Shown here: piece by piece, positions 24,658 through 33,235 of the stretch | Numbering within the stretch: the stretch's first letter is position 1 | How the letters are laid out: each line of letters opens with the position of its first letter | Source of the DNA: Clavibacter michiganensis | GTDB taxonomy: Bacteria > Actinomycetota > Actinomycetes > Actinomycetales > Microbacteriaceae | Direction of reading: 5' to 3' | DNA length: 64,000 nucleotides | Assembly: GCF_002151125.1 (NCBI RefSeq) | Contig: NZ_MDJZ01000017.1 | Location: forward strand, 186,001 to 250,000 | The notes under the pieces: model-generated | What the model was told of the DNA's origin: nothing | Databases searched by the model: none | Seen by the model: only the letters and a program-made list of their open reading frames with translations | Program-made: the position numbers and the translations under genes

Positions 24658-25812
24658 CTAGAGAGACAGGCCGACCAGCACGGGCTCGGGCTGCAGGATC
24701 ACGCCGTGCTCGCTCATCACGCGGCCCTGCACGTAGCGCGCGAGGGCGGCGACGTCCTCCGCGGTCGCGGTGCCGCGGTTGGTGAGGGCGAGCGTGTGCT
24801 TCGAGGAGACGGCCGCACCGGATCCCGGCAGCCGGAACCCGCGACGCACACCCGAGCGCTCGATGAGCCACGCGGCGCTGAGCTTGACGCCCGCGGGCTC
24901 GCGGCGGCGGCGCGCGGCGGCCTCGCGCTCGATCGCGTCGGCGACCTCCCACGCGTCGCCGAGCGGCACGACGAGGTCCTGGGGCGGGTCCTCCTGCGGC
25001 CAGCGCGGGGCGTCGGCCGGCAGCGTGCGCGCGAAGGCGGCGCTGACGATGGGGTTCGTGAAGAAGGACCCGGCGCTCCAGGTGTCGGGATCCGCGTCGT
25101 CGAGCACCATGCCCTTGGACGCGCGGAGCGCCAGCACGGTCTCGCGCACGCGCGCCACGGGAACGCGGTCGCCGAGCTCCACGCCCAGCGCGCCGGCGAG
25201 CTGCGGGTACGCGACGGGCAGGCCGAGCGCGTCGGGGCCCTCGCCGCGGGTGAGCGCGAAGTCCACCGAGAGCACCACGCCGACCCGGCCGCGCTTGAGC
25301 GACGACGTGCGGTAGCCGAGGCCGAGGTCCGCGGCGCCCAGCCGCTCGACCTCGCCCGTCTCGTAGTCCAGGAAGTCGACGCCCTCGAGCACGTCCGCGA
25401 CCTCCTGGCCGTACGCGCCGATGTTCTGCACGGGGGAGGCGCCGGTGGATCCGGGGATCCCGGACAGCGCCTCGAGGCCCGCGAGGCCGTCGGCCACCGT
25501 GCGGGCCACGAGCGCGTCCCACGGCTCGCCCGCCTGCACGCGCACGAGGACGGTGCCGTCGGCCCGCTCCTCGCCGACCTCCACGCCGCGGGTCGCGATG
25601 CGGATGACCGTGCCGGCGACGCCCTCGTCGGAGATGAGGGAGTTGGATCCGCCGCCGAGGACCATCCAGTCCTCGCCCACGGCCCAGAGGCCGAGGAGGG
25701 TGTCGACGAGCTCGTCGCGCTCGCTCACGGTCACGAGCTCCTCCGCCGGCCCGCCCACGCGCAGCGTGGTGAGCTCGGCGAGCGGCGCGTCGCGGTGCGT
25801 CTCGATCGTCAC
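24658..25812 (-). CDS. murB: UDP-N-acetylmuramate dehydrogenase
   Basis: Protein of 384 aa, FAD enzyme that reduces UDP-GlcNAc-enolpyruvate to UDP-MurNAc in peptidoglycan synthesis. TTLRVGGPAEEL, VLGGGSNSLISDEGV (FAD pyrophosphate loop), LSGIPGSTGASPVQNIGAYG, and the catalytic Ser in DTWSAGSFFTNPIV identify it; AAWLIERSGVRRGFRLPGSG follows. It is type I (with the extra Tyr loop region GYRTSSLKRG). GTG start 7 nt after the stop of the preceding dehydratase gene, so it is the last gene of a three-gene operon. Confidence 0.97.
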   Translation of the reverse strand: MTIETHRDAPLAELTTLRVGGPAEELVTVSERDELVDTLLGLWAVGEDWMVLGGGSNSLISDEGVAGTVIRIATRGVEVGEERADGTVLVRVQAGEPWDALVARTVADGLAGLEALSGIPGSTGASPVQNIGAYGQEVADVLEGVDFLDYETGEVERLGAADLGLGYRTSSLKRGRVGVVLSVDFALTRGEGPDALGLPVAYPQLAGALGVELGDRVPVARVRETVLALRASKGMVLDDADPDTWSAGSFFTNPIVSAAFARTLPADAPRWPQEDPPQDLVVPLGDAWEVADAIEREAAARRRREPAGVKLSAAWLIERSGVRRGFRLPGSGAAVSSKHTLALTNRGTATAEDVAALARYVQGRVMSEHGVILQPEPVLVGLSL

Positions 25813-25819
25813 GGGGGCC

Positions 25820-26260
25820 CTACGCCAGCCGGACCTGCGCCTGCGCGCGGCCCAGCACCGTCTTGCCCTCGACCGAGACGGCGATGTCGATGCGGACGGT
25901 CCCGGCCTCGGCGTCGATGGCGCCCACCTTGGCGACGACCGTCAGGGCCTGACCGTCGGCGGGATCCACCACCACGGGGCGCGTGAAGCGCACGCCGTAG
26001 GAGACGATGCGCGACGGATCGCCCGCCCAGTCGGCCACGGGCTGCACGGCCTGACCCATCGTGAGCATGCCGTGCGCGAGGACGCCGGGCAGCCCGACCG
26101 ACGCGGCCACGTCGTCGCGGTAGTGGATGGGGTTGAAGTCGCCCGACGCGCCCGCGTAGCGGACGAGGGAGTCGCGCGTGAGGTGCAGGGACCGCTCGGC
26201 GACGACGTCGCCCACGGCGAGGTCGGCGAGGACGGGCACGGCGCCGGCCGCGGCGCTCAC
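25820..26260 (-). CDS. MaoC-family dehydratase (HadB-like hotdog protein)
   Basis: Protein of 146 aa, hotdog fold. The catalytic hydratase motif is YAGASGDFNPIHYRDDVA (Asp/His pair), followed by LPGVLAHGMLTMGQAVQPV. In mycobacteria HadB pairs with HadA or HadC to dehydrate 3-hydroxyacyl-ACP in type II fatty acid synthesis. Here the partner is the gene directly upstream, whose stop overlaps this GTG start by 4 nt. The murB neighbour suggests coordination of envelope synthesis; the acyl substrate is unknown. Confidence 0.88.
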   Translation of the reverse strand: MSAAAGAVPVLADLAVGDVVAERSLHLTRDSLVRYAGASGDFNPIHYRDDVAASVGLPGVLAHGMLTMGQAVQPVADWAGDPSRIVSYGVRFTRPVVVDPADGQALTVVAKVGAIDAEAGTVRIDIAVSVEGKTVLGRAQAQVRLA

Positions 26261-26706
26261 GCGTCGTCCCCGCGGACCACGAGGGTGGAGACGGCCGTGA
26301 CGACGTGGGCGCCGGATCCGTCGACCATCGCGGACTCGGCGGTCACCATCGCGTTGCCGCCGAGGGTCGCCACCTTCGTGACGGTCAGCGTCGCGGTGAG
26401 CTCGTCGCCCGCGACCACGGGCCGCGAGTACGTGAAGGCCTGCTCGCCGTGGACCACGCGGCTGAAGTCGATGCCGGCGTCGGGCTCCGCGAGCAGCTGC
26501 GCGAGCGTCGCCTCCTGCACGACCACGGGGAAGGTGCTCGGCGCGACCACGTCGGCGTGGCCCGCGGCACGCGCGGCCTGGGGGTCGAGGTGGACGGGGT
26601 GGGTGGCGCCGACGGCGCGGGCGAACTCGCGCACCTTCTCGCGTCCCACCAGGTACGGGGCGGCGGCGGGGAGCACGCGGCCCTGGAGCTCTGGATTCAC
26701 TGGCAC
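26257..26706 (-). CDS. MaoC N-terminal-type dehydratase (HadA-like partner subunit)
   Basis: Protein of 149 aa of the FAS1-like/MaoC N-terminal domain family: MPVNPELQGRVLPAAAPYLV, KVREFARAVGATHPVHLDPQ, APSTFPVVV, and HGEQAFTYSRPVVAGDELTA. This half of the heterodimer lacks the catalytic hydratase motif and shapes the acyl channel. First gene of the operon with the HadB-like protein and murB. GTG start 6 nt after TAGGAT, so probably leaderless. Confidence 0.88.
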   Translation of the reverse strand: MPVNPELQGRVLPAAAPYLVGREKVREFARAVGATHPVHLDPQAARAAGHADVVAPSTFPVVVQEATLAQLLAEPDAGIDFSRVVHGEQAFTYSRPVVAGDELTATLTVTKVATLGGNAMVTAESAMVDGSGAHVVTAVSTLVVRGDDA

Positions 26707-26771
26707 CGGACGATCCTACGCGGCGGCCGTCCGCGCGCCCGGGCGGACGGGCGACCGCCGGGCATGCGAGA

Positions 26772-26804
26772 GCCCCGGCCCCCACTCCTCGTGGGGACCG
26801 GGGC
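26772..26804 (-). terminator. Hairpin terminator after the 28-aa peptide gene
   Basis: A 14-bp stem with one mismatch (left arm GCCCCGGCCCCCAC, loop TCCTC), 37 nt beyond the stop codon of the short gene on the minus strand and before the dehydratase promoter. Confidence 0.7.
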
Positions 26805-26840
26805 CCGGGTCCGCGATGCTGCCGCTGCGGCGTCAGCTGC

Positions 26841-26927
26841 CTACTGGCAGGAGTCGCACTGCAGGAGCTCCATGGGGTCGACGGGGATCGCGTAACCGCC
26901 GACGGTGTCGTTGTTGTCGTAGTCCAT
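26841..26927 (-). CDS. 28-aa peptide ending in CxxCQ
   Basis: Short gene whose product ends in VDPMELLQCDSCQ. Support: ATG with a strong GGGAGG ribosome-binding site 5 nt upstream, a near-consensus promoter (-35 ATGACA, -10 TATAGT) about 140 nt upstream, and a terminator hairpin downstream, so it forms a complete transcription unit. The N-terminal part is MDYDNNDTVGGYAIP, acidic and without hydrophobic segment. The CDSC pair could bind metal or form a disulfide. No maturation enzyme is adjacent. Function unknown; similar short peptides may exist in relatives but were not checked. Confidence 0.72.
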   Translation of the reverse strand: MDYDNNDTVGGYAIPVDPMELLQCDSCQ

Positions 26928-27067
26928 GGGTGCCTCCCGTTGTGTCTGGTCGGGAACCGCCGGTGCGGCTCCTCAGGTCTCGTGGCTCTCGCCCCGATGG
27001 CCTCCGGATCCGCGTCTTCGCGAGGATCCGGTGTGCTCGGCCACCCGGTGGGGCGGTGAGGTTCTCC

Positions 27068-27097
27068 ACTATATAACCCGAACTACAGACCTGTCAT
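27068..27097 (-). promoter_or_regulatory. Sigma-A-type promoter of the 28-aa peptide gene
   Basis: On the minus strand, -35 ATGACA (27092-27097) and -10 TATAGT (27068-27073) with an 18-nt spacer; an overlapping TATATA gives a 16-nt spacer. This is the most A/T-rich patch of the region. The transcript would carry a leader of about 130 nt, unlike the leaderless genes around it. Confidence 0.65.
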
Positions 27098-27099
27098 TC

Positions 27100-27113
27100 C
27101 ACTACATCTAGTG
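27100..27113. promoter_or_regulatory. Inverted repeat just upstream of the -35 box
   Basis: CACTA and TAGTG arms with a 4-nt spacer, 3 nt upstream of the -35 box of the peptide promoter. Possible activator or repressor site; no regulator gene is adjacent. The remainder of the 26928-27331 gap shows only the peptide leader and the hairpin at 27269-27311. Confidence 0.4.
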
Positions 27114-27268
27114 TTTCGGCGTGTCGCGGCGCCTTCCGCGTCGTCATGCGGATCCGGGCAGGCGAGCGTGATCCCGCGTCCGCGTCGGCCCGGCGTGTCG
27201 CCTCGATCGAGCTCCTCGGCGGGTGCCGGGACGGCCGGTCGCGACCCGTCGGGCCGAGCCGCACGGGA

Positions 27269-27311
27269 CGCACGAGGGCCGCCGCGAACGCGTCGCGGCG
27301 GCCCTCGTGCG
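27269..27311 (-). terminator. 19-bp perfect hairpin after the 63-aa protein gene
   Basis: Perfect 19-bp inverted repeat (left arm CGCACGAGGGCCGCCGCGA) around a 5-nt loop, 21 nt past the stop of the 27332-27523 gene. Likely terminator without T tract. Confidence 0.75.
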
Positions 27312-27331
27312 CTCGGGGCGCGGGATGCGGA

Positions 27332-27523
27332 TCAGGCGTCGCCCTCGCGGGCCTCCTTCTCCTCCTCGGACTCGCTCGCGGTGTAGTCGCCGCCGGCGGC
27401 TGCCTCGCGGCGCTCCTCGTCGTGCGCGTCGGGGACGGGGTTGCCCTGGGTCTTGTAGAGCACGTCGTCGTGCTCGGCGCCCGTGGCGTGGTCGGGGTGG
27501 TCGGGGGATTCGTGATGGGTCAT
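27332..27523 (-). CDS. Small acidic hydrophilic protein
   Basis: Protein of 63 aa, no hydrophobic segment. His-rich start (MTHHESPDHPDHATGAEHDD), a middle VLYKTQGNPVPDAHDEERR and an acidic tail (SESEEEKEAREGDA). Codon use is normal, the ATG is followed by an uninterrupted frame and a strong hairpin follows the stop, so it is probably real. No family recognised; disorder is likely. Confidence 0.62.
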   Translation of the reverse strand: MTHHESPDHPDHATGAEHDDVLYKTQGNPVPDAHDEERREAAAGGDYTASESEEEKEAREGDA

Positions 27524-27594
27524 GCCCGGAGGCTACGCCGTGGCCGGGGACGCCGGAAGGCCGGGCGCCGCGGGAGGACACGCGGGCAGAGGAA

Positions 27595-27629
27595 AGGCCC
27601 CGGAACCTGGCGAGAGGTGTCCGGGGCCT
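27595..27629 (-). terminator. Terminator of the tRNA-Thr/tRNA-Met transcript
   Basis: Outer stem AGGCCCCGGA with TCCGGGGCCT (10 bp) and an inner ACCT/AGGT stem, 40 nt past the 3' end of tRNA-Met on the minus strand. Confidence 0.7.
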
Positions 27630-27668
27630 ATCGAGGAGGACGGATCCGTGTGAGGACCCGCGCTTCCG

Positions 27669-27742
27669 TAGCGGGAGCGGGACTTGAACCCGCGACACCA
27701 CGATTATGAGCCGTGTGCTCTAACCACCTGAGCTACCCCGCC
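27669..27742 (-). tRNA. tRNA-Met (anticodon CAT, elongator type)
   Basis: A 74-nt cloverleaf. Acceptor GGCGGGG with TCCCGCT, anticodon loop CTCATAA, T arm GCGGGTTCAAGTCCCGC. It lacks the GGGCTCATAACCC stem of initiator tRNA, so elongator Met is the better reading; a CAT anticodon can also be an Ile tRNA with modified C34, which is less likely. CCA not encoded. Confidence 0.9.
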
Positions 27743-27780
27743 ATGACCCTCGTCGTCGACCGCGGCCGACTGAGGTATCG

Positions 27781-27852
<72 letters not shown>

Positions 27853-27966
27853 GTGCCCGGGCGCGTCGGAGACGCGCTGGAACCATACGACGATAGCAGG
27901 TCCGGGACCGCCCGCGAGACGCGTGACGGCCCCGGACCGGGGCACGGCCGACGGGCGAGCGGAGGA

Positions 27967-28905
27967 TCAGACCGCGGACAGGTCCCGGAGCTCGCCGGCC
28001 GTCAGCTCGAGCTCCACCGAGGCGAGGAGGTCCGGCAGCTGCGTGAGGTCGCGCGCGCTCGCGATGGGCGCGGTGACCGAGGGCTGGGCCCGGAGCCACG
28101 CGAGCGAGACCGTCGTGACGGAGACGCCGTGGGCCTCGGCGACCCGGTCGAGCACCTCGAGGAGGGCACGGCCGTGGTCGTCGTAGTACTTCGAGGCCGT
28201 GCCGGCGCGGGGGCTGTCGACCTCGGAGCCGCGGTACTTGCCGGTGAGGAACCCGCTGGCGAGGCTCGAGTACGGGGCGGATCCGATGCCCTCGCGGACG
28301 AGCAGGTCGGCGAGCTCCCCCTCGTAGTCGTCGCGGGCGACGAGGTTGTAGCGGTTCTGGAGGACCTCGAAGCGGGCGATCCCCTCCCGCGCGGAGACGT
28401 CGAGCGCCGCCTGCAGGCGCTCGGCCGTGAAGTTGGACGCGCCGATCGCGCGGACCTTGCCCTCGGCGACGAGCTCGGCGAGCGCCGTCACGGTCTCCTC
28501 GATCGGGGTGTCCCGGTCGTCGACGTGGGCGTAGTAGAGGTCGATCGCGTCGACGCCGAGCCGGCGGAGGCTGGCCTCGACGCCGCGGCGGACGCTGTCG
28601 CGCGACGTGCCCTTCGCGGCCTCGTGCGCCCCGACCTTGGTGGCGATGACGAGGCCGTCGGGCCGGCCGCGCGACGCGAGCCAGCGGCCGATGATCTCCT
28701 CGGACTCGCCGCCGGAGTTGCCCGGCTTCCACGCCGAGTAGACGTCGGCGGTGTCGACGAAGTTCCCGCCGGCCGCCGTGTAGGCGTCGAGGAGCTGGAA
28801 CGAGGTGGCCTCGTCGGCCGTCCATCCGAAGACGTTGCCGCCGAAGGACAGCGGGAACACCTCCAGGCCGCTGGATCCGAGGGGCACGCGTGCGGGGTCC
28901 GTCAT
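27967..28905 (-). CDS. Aldo/keto reductase
   Basis: Protein of 312 aa, (beta/alpha)8 NADPH reductase. Catalytic tetrad members: Asp/Tyr in FVDTADVYSAW, Lys in VIATKVG and His in DLYYAHVDD. Cofactor part: ASNFTAERLQ and the SARDLTQLPD loop. Similar in length and motifs to the second aldo/keto reductase at 34089-35075 in this window. Probably detoxifies aldehydes or reduces sugars; substrate not told by the sequence. Confidence 0.9.
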   Translation of the reverse strand: MTDPARVPLGSSGLEVFPLSFGGNVFGWTADEATSFQLLDAYTAAGGNFVDTADVYSAWKPGNSGGESEEIIGRWLASRGRPDGLVIATKVGAHEAAKGTSRDSVRRGVEASLRRLGVDAIDLYYAHVDDRDTPIEETVTALAELVAEGKVRAIGASNFTAERLQAALDVSAREGIARFEVLQNRYNLVARDDYEGELADLLVREGIGSAPYSSLASGFLTGKYRGSEVDSPRAGTASKYYDDHGRALLEVLDRVAEAHGVSVTTVSLAWLRAQPSVTAPIASARDLTQLPDLLASVELELTAGELRDLSAV

Positions 28906-29076
28906 TGCTGATCTCCTTCGTCCGGTGATGGGGCGGTGGCCGCCCCCTTCCCCAGCGCGCGCCGTCGCCCGGCTATTCCGCGCGCTGCCGCATCCGGGCT
29001 CGGCCCGGCGGCCCGCGGGCCCGGGCGGCCGTGCGCTGCGCGGGACCGCTCGGGGGCCGTCACCTAGGCTCGATGC

Positions 29077-30816
29077 ATGACTTCGCCTGCTCCCACAGCC
29101 CCGACCACGGCTGCCCGGGACGACACCTCGGCCCATCCCGACAGCACCCCGCAGCACGGCACCGGATCCGAGTGGTGGCGCACCGCCGTCATCTACCAGA
29201 TCTACCCGCGCTCGTTCGCCGACTCCGACGGCGACGGCATCGGCGACCTGCCCGGCATCACCGAGCGCCTGCCCGCGCTCCGCGAGCTCGGGGTCGACGC
29301 CGTGTGGCTCTCCCCCTTCTTCCTCTCGCCGCAGAACGACGCCGGCTACGACGTGGCCGACTACTGCCAGGTGGATCCGCTGTTCGGCACCCTCGACGAC
29401 TTCGACCGGATGCAGCGCCGCGCGCACGAGCTCGGCCTCCGCGTGATCGTCGACATCGTCCCCAACCACACCTCCTCCGCGCACCGCTGGTTCCAGGAGG
29501 CGATCGCCTCCCCCGCCGGCAGCGAGGAGCGCGCGCGCTACATGCTCCGCGACGGGAAGGGCGCCGCCGGCGAGCTGCCCCCGAACAACTGGGAGTCGAT
29601 CTTCGGCGGGCCGGCCTGGTCGCGCCTCACCGAGCCCGACGGCACGCCCGGCCAGTGGTACCTGCACCTGTTCGACTCCTCGCAGCCGGACCTCGACTGG
29701 ACGAACCCGTGGGTGCGCGAGCGCTTCCGCGAGATCCTCCGCTTCTGGCTCGACCGCGGCGTCGACGGCTTCCGGGTCGACGTGGCGCACGGCATGGTCA
29801 AGGCGCCCGGCCTCCCCGACTACACGCCGCCCGAGGGCCAGGGCAGCATGGGCGGCGCCGGCGGCGTGGACGACCAGCCCGCTCCCCCGCCGCCGTACTT
29901 CGCGCAGGAGGGCGTGCACGAGATCTACCGCGAGTGGCGCGAGATCTTCGACTCCTACGAGGGCGACCGCGCGATGGTGGCCGAGGCGTGGGTCGAGCCG
30001 CTGGCGAAGCTCGCCGACTGGGTCCGCCCCGACGAGATGCACCAGGCCTTCAACTTCAGCTACCTCGAGACGCCGTGGGACGCCGCGGCGCTCCGCCGCA
30101 CGATCGACGCGTCGCTCGCGACCTTCTCCTCCGTGGGCGCGCCGAGCACCTGGGTGCTCTCGAACCACGACGTGGTGCGGCACGCGAGCCGTCTCGCGCT
30201 CTCGGGCGAGAACCCGCAGGGCGTCGGAGTCGGCCCGCGGTCGACCGTGACGGTGGACGAGGAGCTCGGCCTCCGCCGCGCCCGCGCCGCCAGCGCGCTC
30301 ATGCTCGCGCTGCCCGGCAGCGCGTACGTCTACCAGGGCGAGGAGCTCGGGCTGCCCGAGGACATCCGGCTGCCGGACGAGGCGCGCCAGGATCCGACCT
30401 TCCACCGCACCGCGGGCGAGCGCTACGGCCGCGACGGCTGCCGCGTGCCGATCCCGTGGGAGGCCGGGAAGCCGTCCTACGGCTTCAGCGACGGCGACGC
30501 CAGCTGGCTGCCGCAGCCCGACGACTGGGACCGGTTCGCGCGCGACACCGAGCAGGCGGATCCCTCCTCCACCCTCTCGCTCTACACGGAGGCGCTGCTG
30601 CTGCGCCGCGAGCACGGCCTCGCGCTGGGCACGCTCGAGTGGATCACCGCCCAGGGCGACGACGTGATCGCGTTCGCGAGCGCGGGCGTCACGGTGATCG
30701 CGAACCTCGGTGCCGCGTCCGTGCCGCTGCCCGAGGGGCGCGTGCTGCTCGCCAGCCGGCCGCTCGACGGCGACGCCGTGCCGTCGGACACGACCGTGTG
30801 GCTGATCCGCGACTGA
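29077..30816 (+). CDS. GH13 alpha-glucosidase
   Basis: Protein of 579 aa, cytoplasmic (no signal peptide). Conserved GH13 regions: VYQIYPRSFADSDGDGIGDL-type start (IYQIYPRSF), region I DIVPNHTS, region II GFRVDVAHGM (Asp nucleophile), region III MVAEAWVE (Glu acid/base), region IV LSNHDVVRH. Matches alpha-1,4-glucosidase/oligo-1,6-glucosidase type, hydrolysing maltose, maltodextrins or sucrose-like substrates. ATG lies 6 nt after TAGGCT (29065-29070), leaderless. No transporter genes next to it. Confidence 0.92.
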   Translation: MTSPAPTAPTTAARDDTSAHPDSTPQHGTGSEWWRTAVIYQIYPRSFADSDGDGIGDLPGITERLPALRELGVDAVWLSPFFLSPQNDAGYDVADYCQVDPLFGTLDDFDRMQRRAHELGLRVIVDIVPNHTSSAHRWFQEAIASPAGSEERARYMLRDGKGAAGELPPNNWESIFGGPAWSRLTEPDGTPGQWYLHLFDSSQPDLDWTNPWVRERFREILRFWLDRGVDGFRVDVAHGMVKAPGLPDYTPPEGQGSMGGAGGVDDQPAPPPPYFAQEGVHEIYREWREIFDSYEGDRAMVAEAWVEPLAKLADWVRPDEMHQAFNFSYLETPWDAAALRRTIDASLATFSSVGAPSTWVLSNHDVVRHASRLALSGENPQGVGVGPRSTVTVDEELGLRRARAASALMLALPGSAYVYQGEELGLPEDIRLPDEARQDPTFHRTAGERYGRDGCRVPIPWEAGKPSYGFSDGDASWLPQPDDWDRFARDTEQADPSSTLSLYTEALLLRREHGLALGTLEWITAQGDDVIAFASAGVTVIANLGAASVPLPEGRVLLASRPLDGDAVPSDTTVWLIRD

Positions 30817-30839
30817 CCGCACGGCCGTCCTCCGGACGC

Positions 30840-30877
30840 GACGACGCCCCCTGGCCTTCGGGCCGGGGGGCGTCGTC
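30840..30877. terminator. Bidirectional terminator between convergent genes
   Basis: Stem of 17 bp with one G-T pair and a TTCG tetraloop (GACGACGCCCCC on the left arm). It lies between the stop of the glucosidase gene and that of the convergent M23 peptidase gene, so it can serve both. Confidence 0.85.
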
Positions 30878-30895
30878 GTCGGTGGAGCGGGTCGG

Positions 30896-32152
30896 CTAGT
30901 TCGCGTGCTCCTGGAGCCAGGCGAAGGGATCCACCGCGGTGCCGTCCGCCATGCGGATCTCGAGGTGGAGGTGCGGGCCGGTGGACGCGCCCGTGTTGCC
31001 GACCTGGCCGATCTGCTGGCCGACCTTGACCGGGTCGCCCGCCTTGACGCGCAGGGACCCCGGCAGCTGGTGGCCGTAGACGCTCGTGACGAGCTGCCCG
31101 TCGATGACGTGGTCGATGACGAGGTGCACGCCGAGGCCGGTGTCGCTGTTCACGGCCTCGCGGACGACGCCGTCGGCGATCGCCTGGATCGGCGCGCCCA
31201 TGCCCGGCGCGAAGTCGACGCCCTGGTGGTTGCTCGAGCAGCCGTTGGAGCAGGGCGCGATGCGCTTGCCGAAGACGCCGCTGATGGGCACGCCCGAGGC
31301 GAAGGGCCACTGGATGGTGCCGTTGATGTCGTTCGTGAAGGCGCCCGCGCCCTTCGACGTCTGGGCCAGCATGATCTGCTGCGGCGTCGTGGCCGTGAAC
31401 GCGTCGTCGGTGCCGCCGACGACCCGCGCCTCGGGGGCGGCGGAGAGCGCGATGCTCTGGCTGGGGACGGAGGTGGCCGGGGAGTCCGTGACCACGGTCG
31501 CCTGAGCCATGTCCTGGCCGGTGAGGAACGCGGAGGACGGCAGCGAGGTCGCGATGGTGACCGTCGCGACGAAGGCCATGGTGAGCAGCGTGAGCCCGCG
31601 CGACGCATTCGAGCGACGGCGGCCGGCGGCGGCCTCGGGCGCCGGGGCGGCGAGGGCGGGGCGCGTGGACGCGGGGACGCGGCGTCCGCGGATCCGGGCG
31701 TGCGGGGCGGCGGCGGGGACGCTGGCGCGCTTCGCGGGCACGTACGAGGAGCGGCGCGACTCGGGCGCGGCGGCCTGGGCGGCGCGGATGCGACGGGCGC
31801 GGGTCGCGAGCGTGACGGCCTCCGCGACGGCGGCCTGCTCGGCCACCGCGGGGAGGTGCGTGGTGGGGACAGCGGGCGCCTCGACCGCGACGTGGACGAT
31901 GCGGGGAGCGGGCGCGGGCTGCGCCGTCGCGACCTGCTGCTCGGTGGGCGCGGGCTGCGCCGTCGCGACCGGGTCCGCGTGCTGCTCGACCGCGGCGTCC
32001 GCGGGAACGGCGGGCTCGGTCGCCGGCGGGGCGTCGGCCGCGGGCGCGGGTGCGGATCCGGCCTGGGCCGCCTCGGCCGCCCGGCGCTCGGCCTCGCGCC
32101 GCTCGCGTCGCGTCGGGTACACGGCCCCTGCGGTCTCGTCGGGGGTCAGCAC
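30896..32152 (-). CDS. M23-family peptidoglycan endopeptidase, membrane-anchored
   Basis: Protein of 418 aa. Long Ala/Pro-rich cytoplasmic part (about 1-185), one transmembrane helix (GLTLLTMAFVATVTIATSLP), then an extracellular LytM domain: HQGVDFAPGMGAPIQAIADG (HxxxD metal ligands) and GPHLHLEIRMADG (HxH). These enzymes cut cross-bridges in the wall during growth. The only possible start is a GTG at 32152: the frame upstream has a TAG and no other start codon. A 5' leader with an inverted repeat (32277-32299) precedes it. Confidence 0.88.
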   Translation of the reverse strand: MLTPDETAGAVYPTRRERREAERRAAEAAQAGSAPAPAADAPPATEPAVPADAAVEQHADPVATAQPAPTEQQVATAQPAPAPRIVHVAVEAPAVPTTHLPAVAEQAAVAEAVTLATRARRIRAAQAAAPESRRSSYVPAKRASVPAAAPHARIRGRRVPASTRPALAAPAPEAAAGRRRSNASRGLTLLTMAFVATVTIATSLPSSAFLTGQDMAQATVVTDSPATSVPSQSIALSAAPEARVVGGTDDAFTATTPQQIMLAQTSKGAGAFTNDINGTIQWPFASGVPISGVFGKRIAPCSNGCSSNHQGVDFAPGMGAPIQAIADGVVREAVNSDTGLGVHLVIDHVIDGQLVTSVYGHQLPGSLRVKAGDPVKVGQQIGQVGNTGASTGPHLHLEIRMADGTAVDPFAWLQEHAN

Positions 32153-32276
32153 GAGGGCCGCCGGACGGAGGGCTGGGGGGCACGCGAGGCGTGGAGGACG
32201 GACAGGATCGGAGGACTCCTAGTGCGAGGGACAGGTGCTGCGCGGTGCCGGCCGACGGCGGTCGGGGCGTGCGCGT

Positions 32277-32299
32277 ACGACCGGTTCGTACCCGGTCGT
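32277..32299. promoter_or_regulatory. Inverted repeat upstream of the M23 peptidase gene
   Basis: Arms ACGACCGG and CCGGTCGT with a 7-nt spacer, about 130 nt upstream of the GTG start, in the 225-nt gap before the phosphatase gene. Could be an operator or an RNA hairpin in the leader. No known riboswitch consensus (in particular the c-di-AMP ydaO motif) is seen. Confidence 0.4.
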
Positions 32300-32377
32300 C
32301 GTGTAACGGATCGGTAAAGGCTAACCGCCGGAAGGGATTCGCGCCACCCGGGGGATGCGCGGGAGGGCCTTCTGGGG

Positions 32378-33187
32378 CTATGCGCGCGGGCGCTCCAGCC
32401 GCTCCTCGAGGGCGCGCGCGAGCTCCGGATCCGCCGCGATCAGGAGCTCGGCGGAGGCGGGTCCGCCGTCGATCCCGGTCACGCGCGCGCCGGCCTCGGC
32501 CGCGATGAGGGCGCCGGCCGCGTGGTCCCACGGCTTCAGCCCGCGCTCGAAGTAGGCGTCCGTCCGGCCCGCCGCCACGTCGCAGAGATCGAGCGACGCG
32601 GCGCCGATGCGGCGGATGTCGCGCACCTCGCCGAGCAGGTCGGTGATCACGCGCCCCTGCTGCATCCGCTTCTCGGCGCCGTAGGAGAAGCCCGTGCCCA
32701 CGAGCGCGAGGGACAGCGGGACGCCGGCGTTGACGGCGAGCGGACGGCCGTCGAGCGCGGATCCGCCGCCCGCCGTCGCCGTGTAGACCTCGCCGAGCGT
32801 CGGGTTCACCACGCAGCCGGCGCGGGCGGTCCAGGTGAGCGGATCCGCCTCGCCCTCGACCACCGCGATGCTCACGGCCCACGCGGGGATGCCGTAGAGG
32901 AAGTTGACGGTGCCGTCGATGGGGTCGACGACCCAGGTGAGGCCGGACGTGCCCGACGTGCCCTCGGACTCCTCGCCGAGGAAGCCGTCGTCGGGGCGCA
33001 CGTCCTGCAGGGCACGGCGGATGAGGTCCTCGGTCTCGCGGTCCGTGTGCGTGACGATGTCCTCGGGGCTCGACTTCGAGGCGGCGACCTCGACGCCCTC
33101 GCGGCGGCGGCGGAGCGCGAGCTCCCCGGCGCGGGTGGCGATGTCGCGGGCGATGGTCAGGAGCGCGGTGTCACCGGGGGTCGTCAT
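32378..33187 (-). CDS. Inositol monophosphatase-family phosphatase
   Basis: Protein of 269 aa. Mg-dependent sites are intact: GEESEG (Glu), WVVDPIDGTVNFLYG (Asp-Pro-x-Asp-Gly) and the second WDHAAGALIAAEAGA. Dephosphorylates inositol-1-phosphate, or histidinol-phosphate or related sugar phosphates in some actinobacteria (SuhB/ImpA/HisN group). The exact substrate cannot be read from sequence. ATG start. Confidence 0.9.
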   Translation of the reverse strand: MTTPGDTALLTIARDIATRAGELALRRRREGVEVAASKSSPEDIVTHTDRETEDLIRRALQDVRPDDGFLGEESEGTSGTSGLTWVVDPIDGTVNFLYGIPAWAVSIAVVEGEADPLTWTARAGCVVNPTLGEVYTATAGGGSALDGRPLAVNAGVPLSLALVGTGFSYGAEKRMQQGRVITDLLGEVRDIRRIGAASLDLCDVAAGRTDAYFERGLKPWDHAAGALIAAEAGARVTGIDGGPASAELLIAADPELARALEERLERPRA

Positions 33188-33235
33188 GCGTCCAGCCTGC
33201 CAGAGGGGCCGCGGCGGCCGGGCGGGATCCCGGGG

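Noticed and set aside
27967-30822. A 951-codon minus-strand frame joining the aldo/keto reductase to the antisense of the glucosidase
   Set aside because: Only the last 312 codons match a family; the rest is antisense to a strong GH13 gene.
32153-32377. c-di-AMP (ydaO) riboswitch before the M23 peptidase gene
   Set aside because: Expected because such genes are often controlled this way, but the consensus is absent; only an 8-bp inverted repeat is present.
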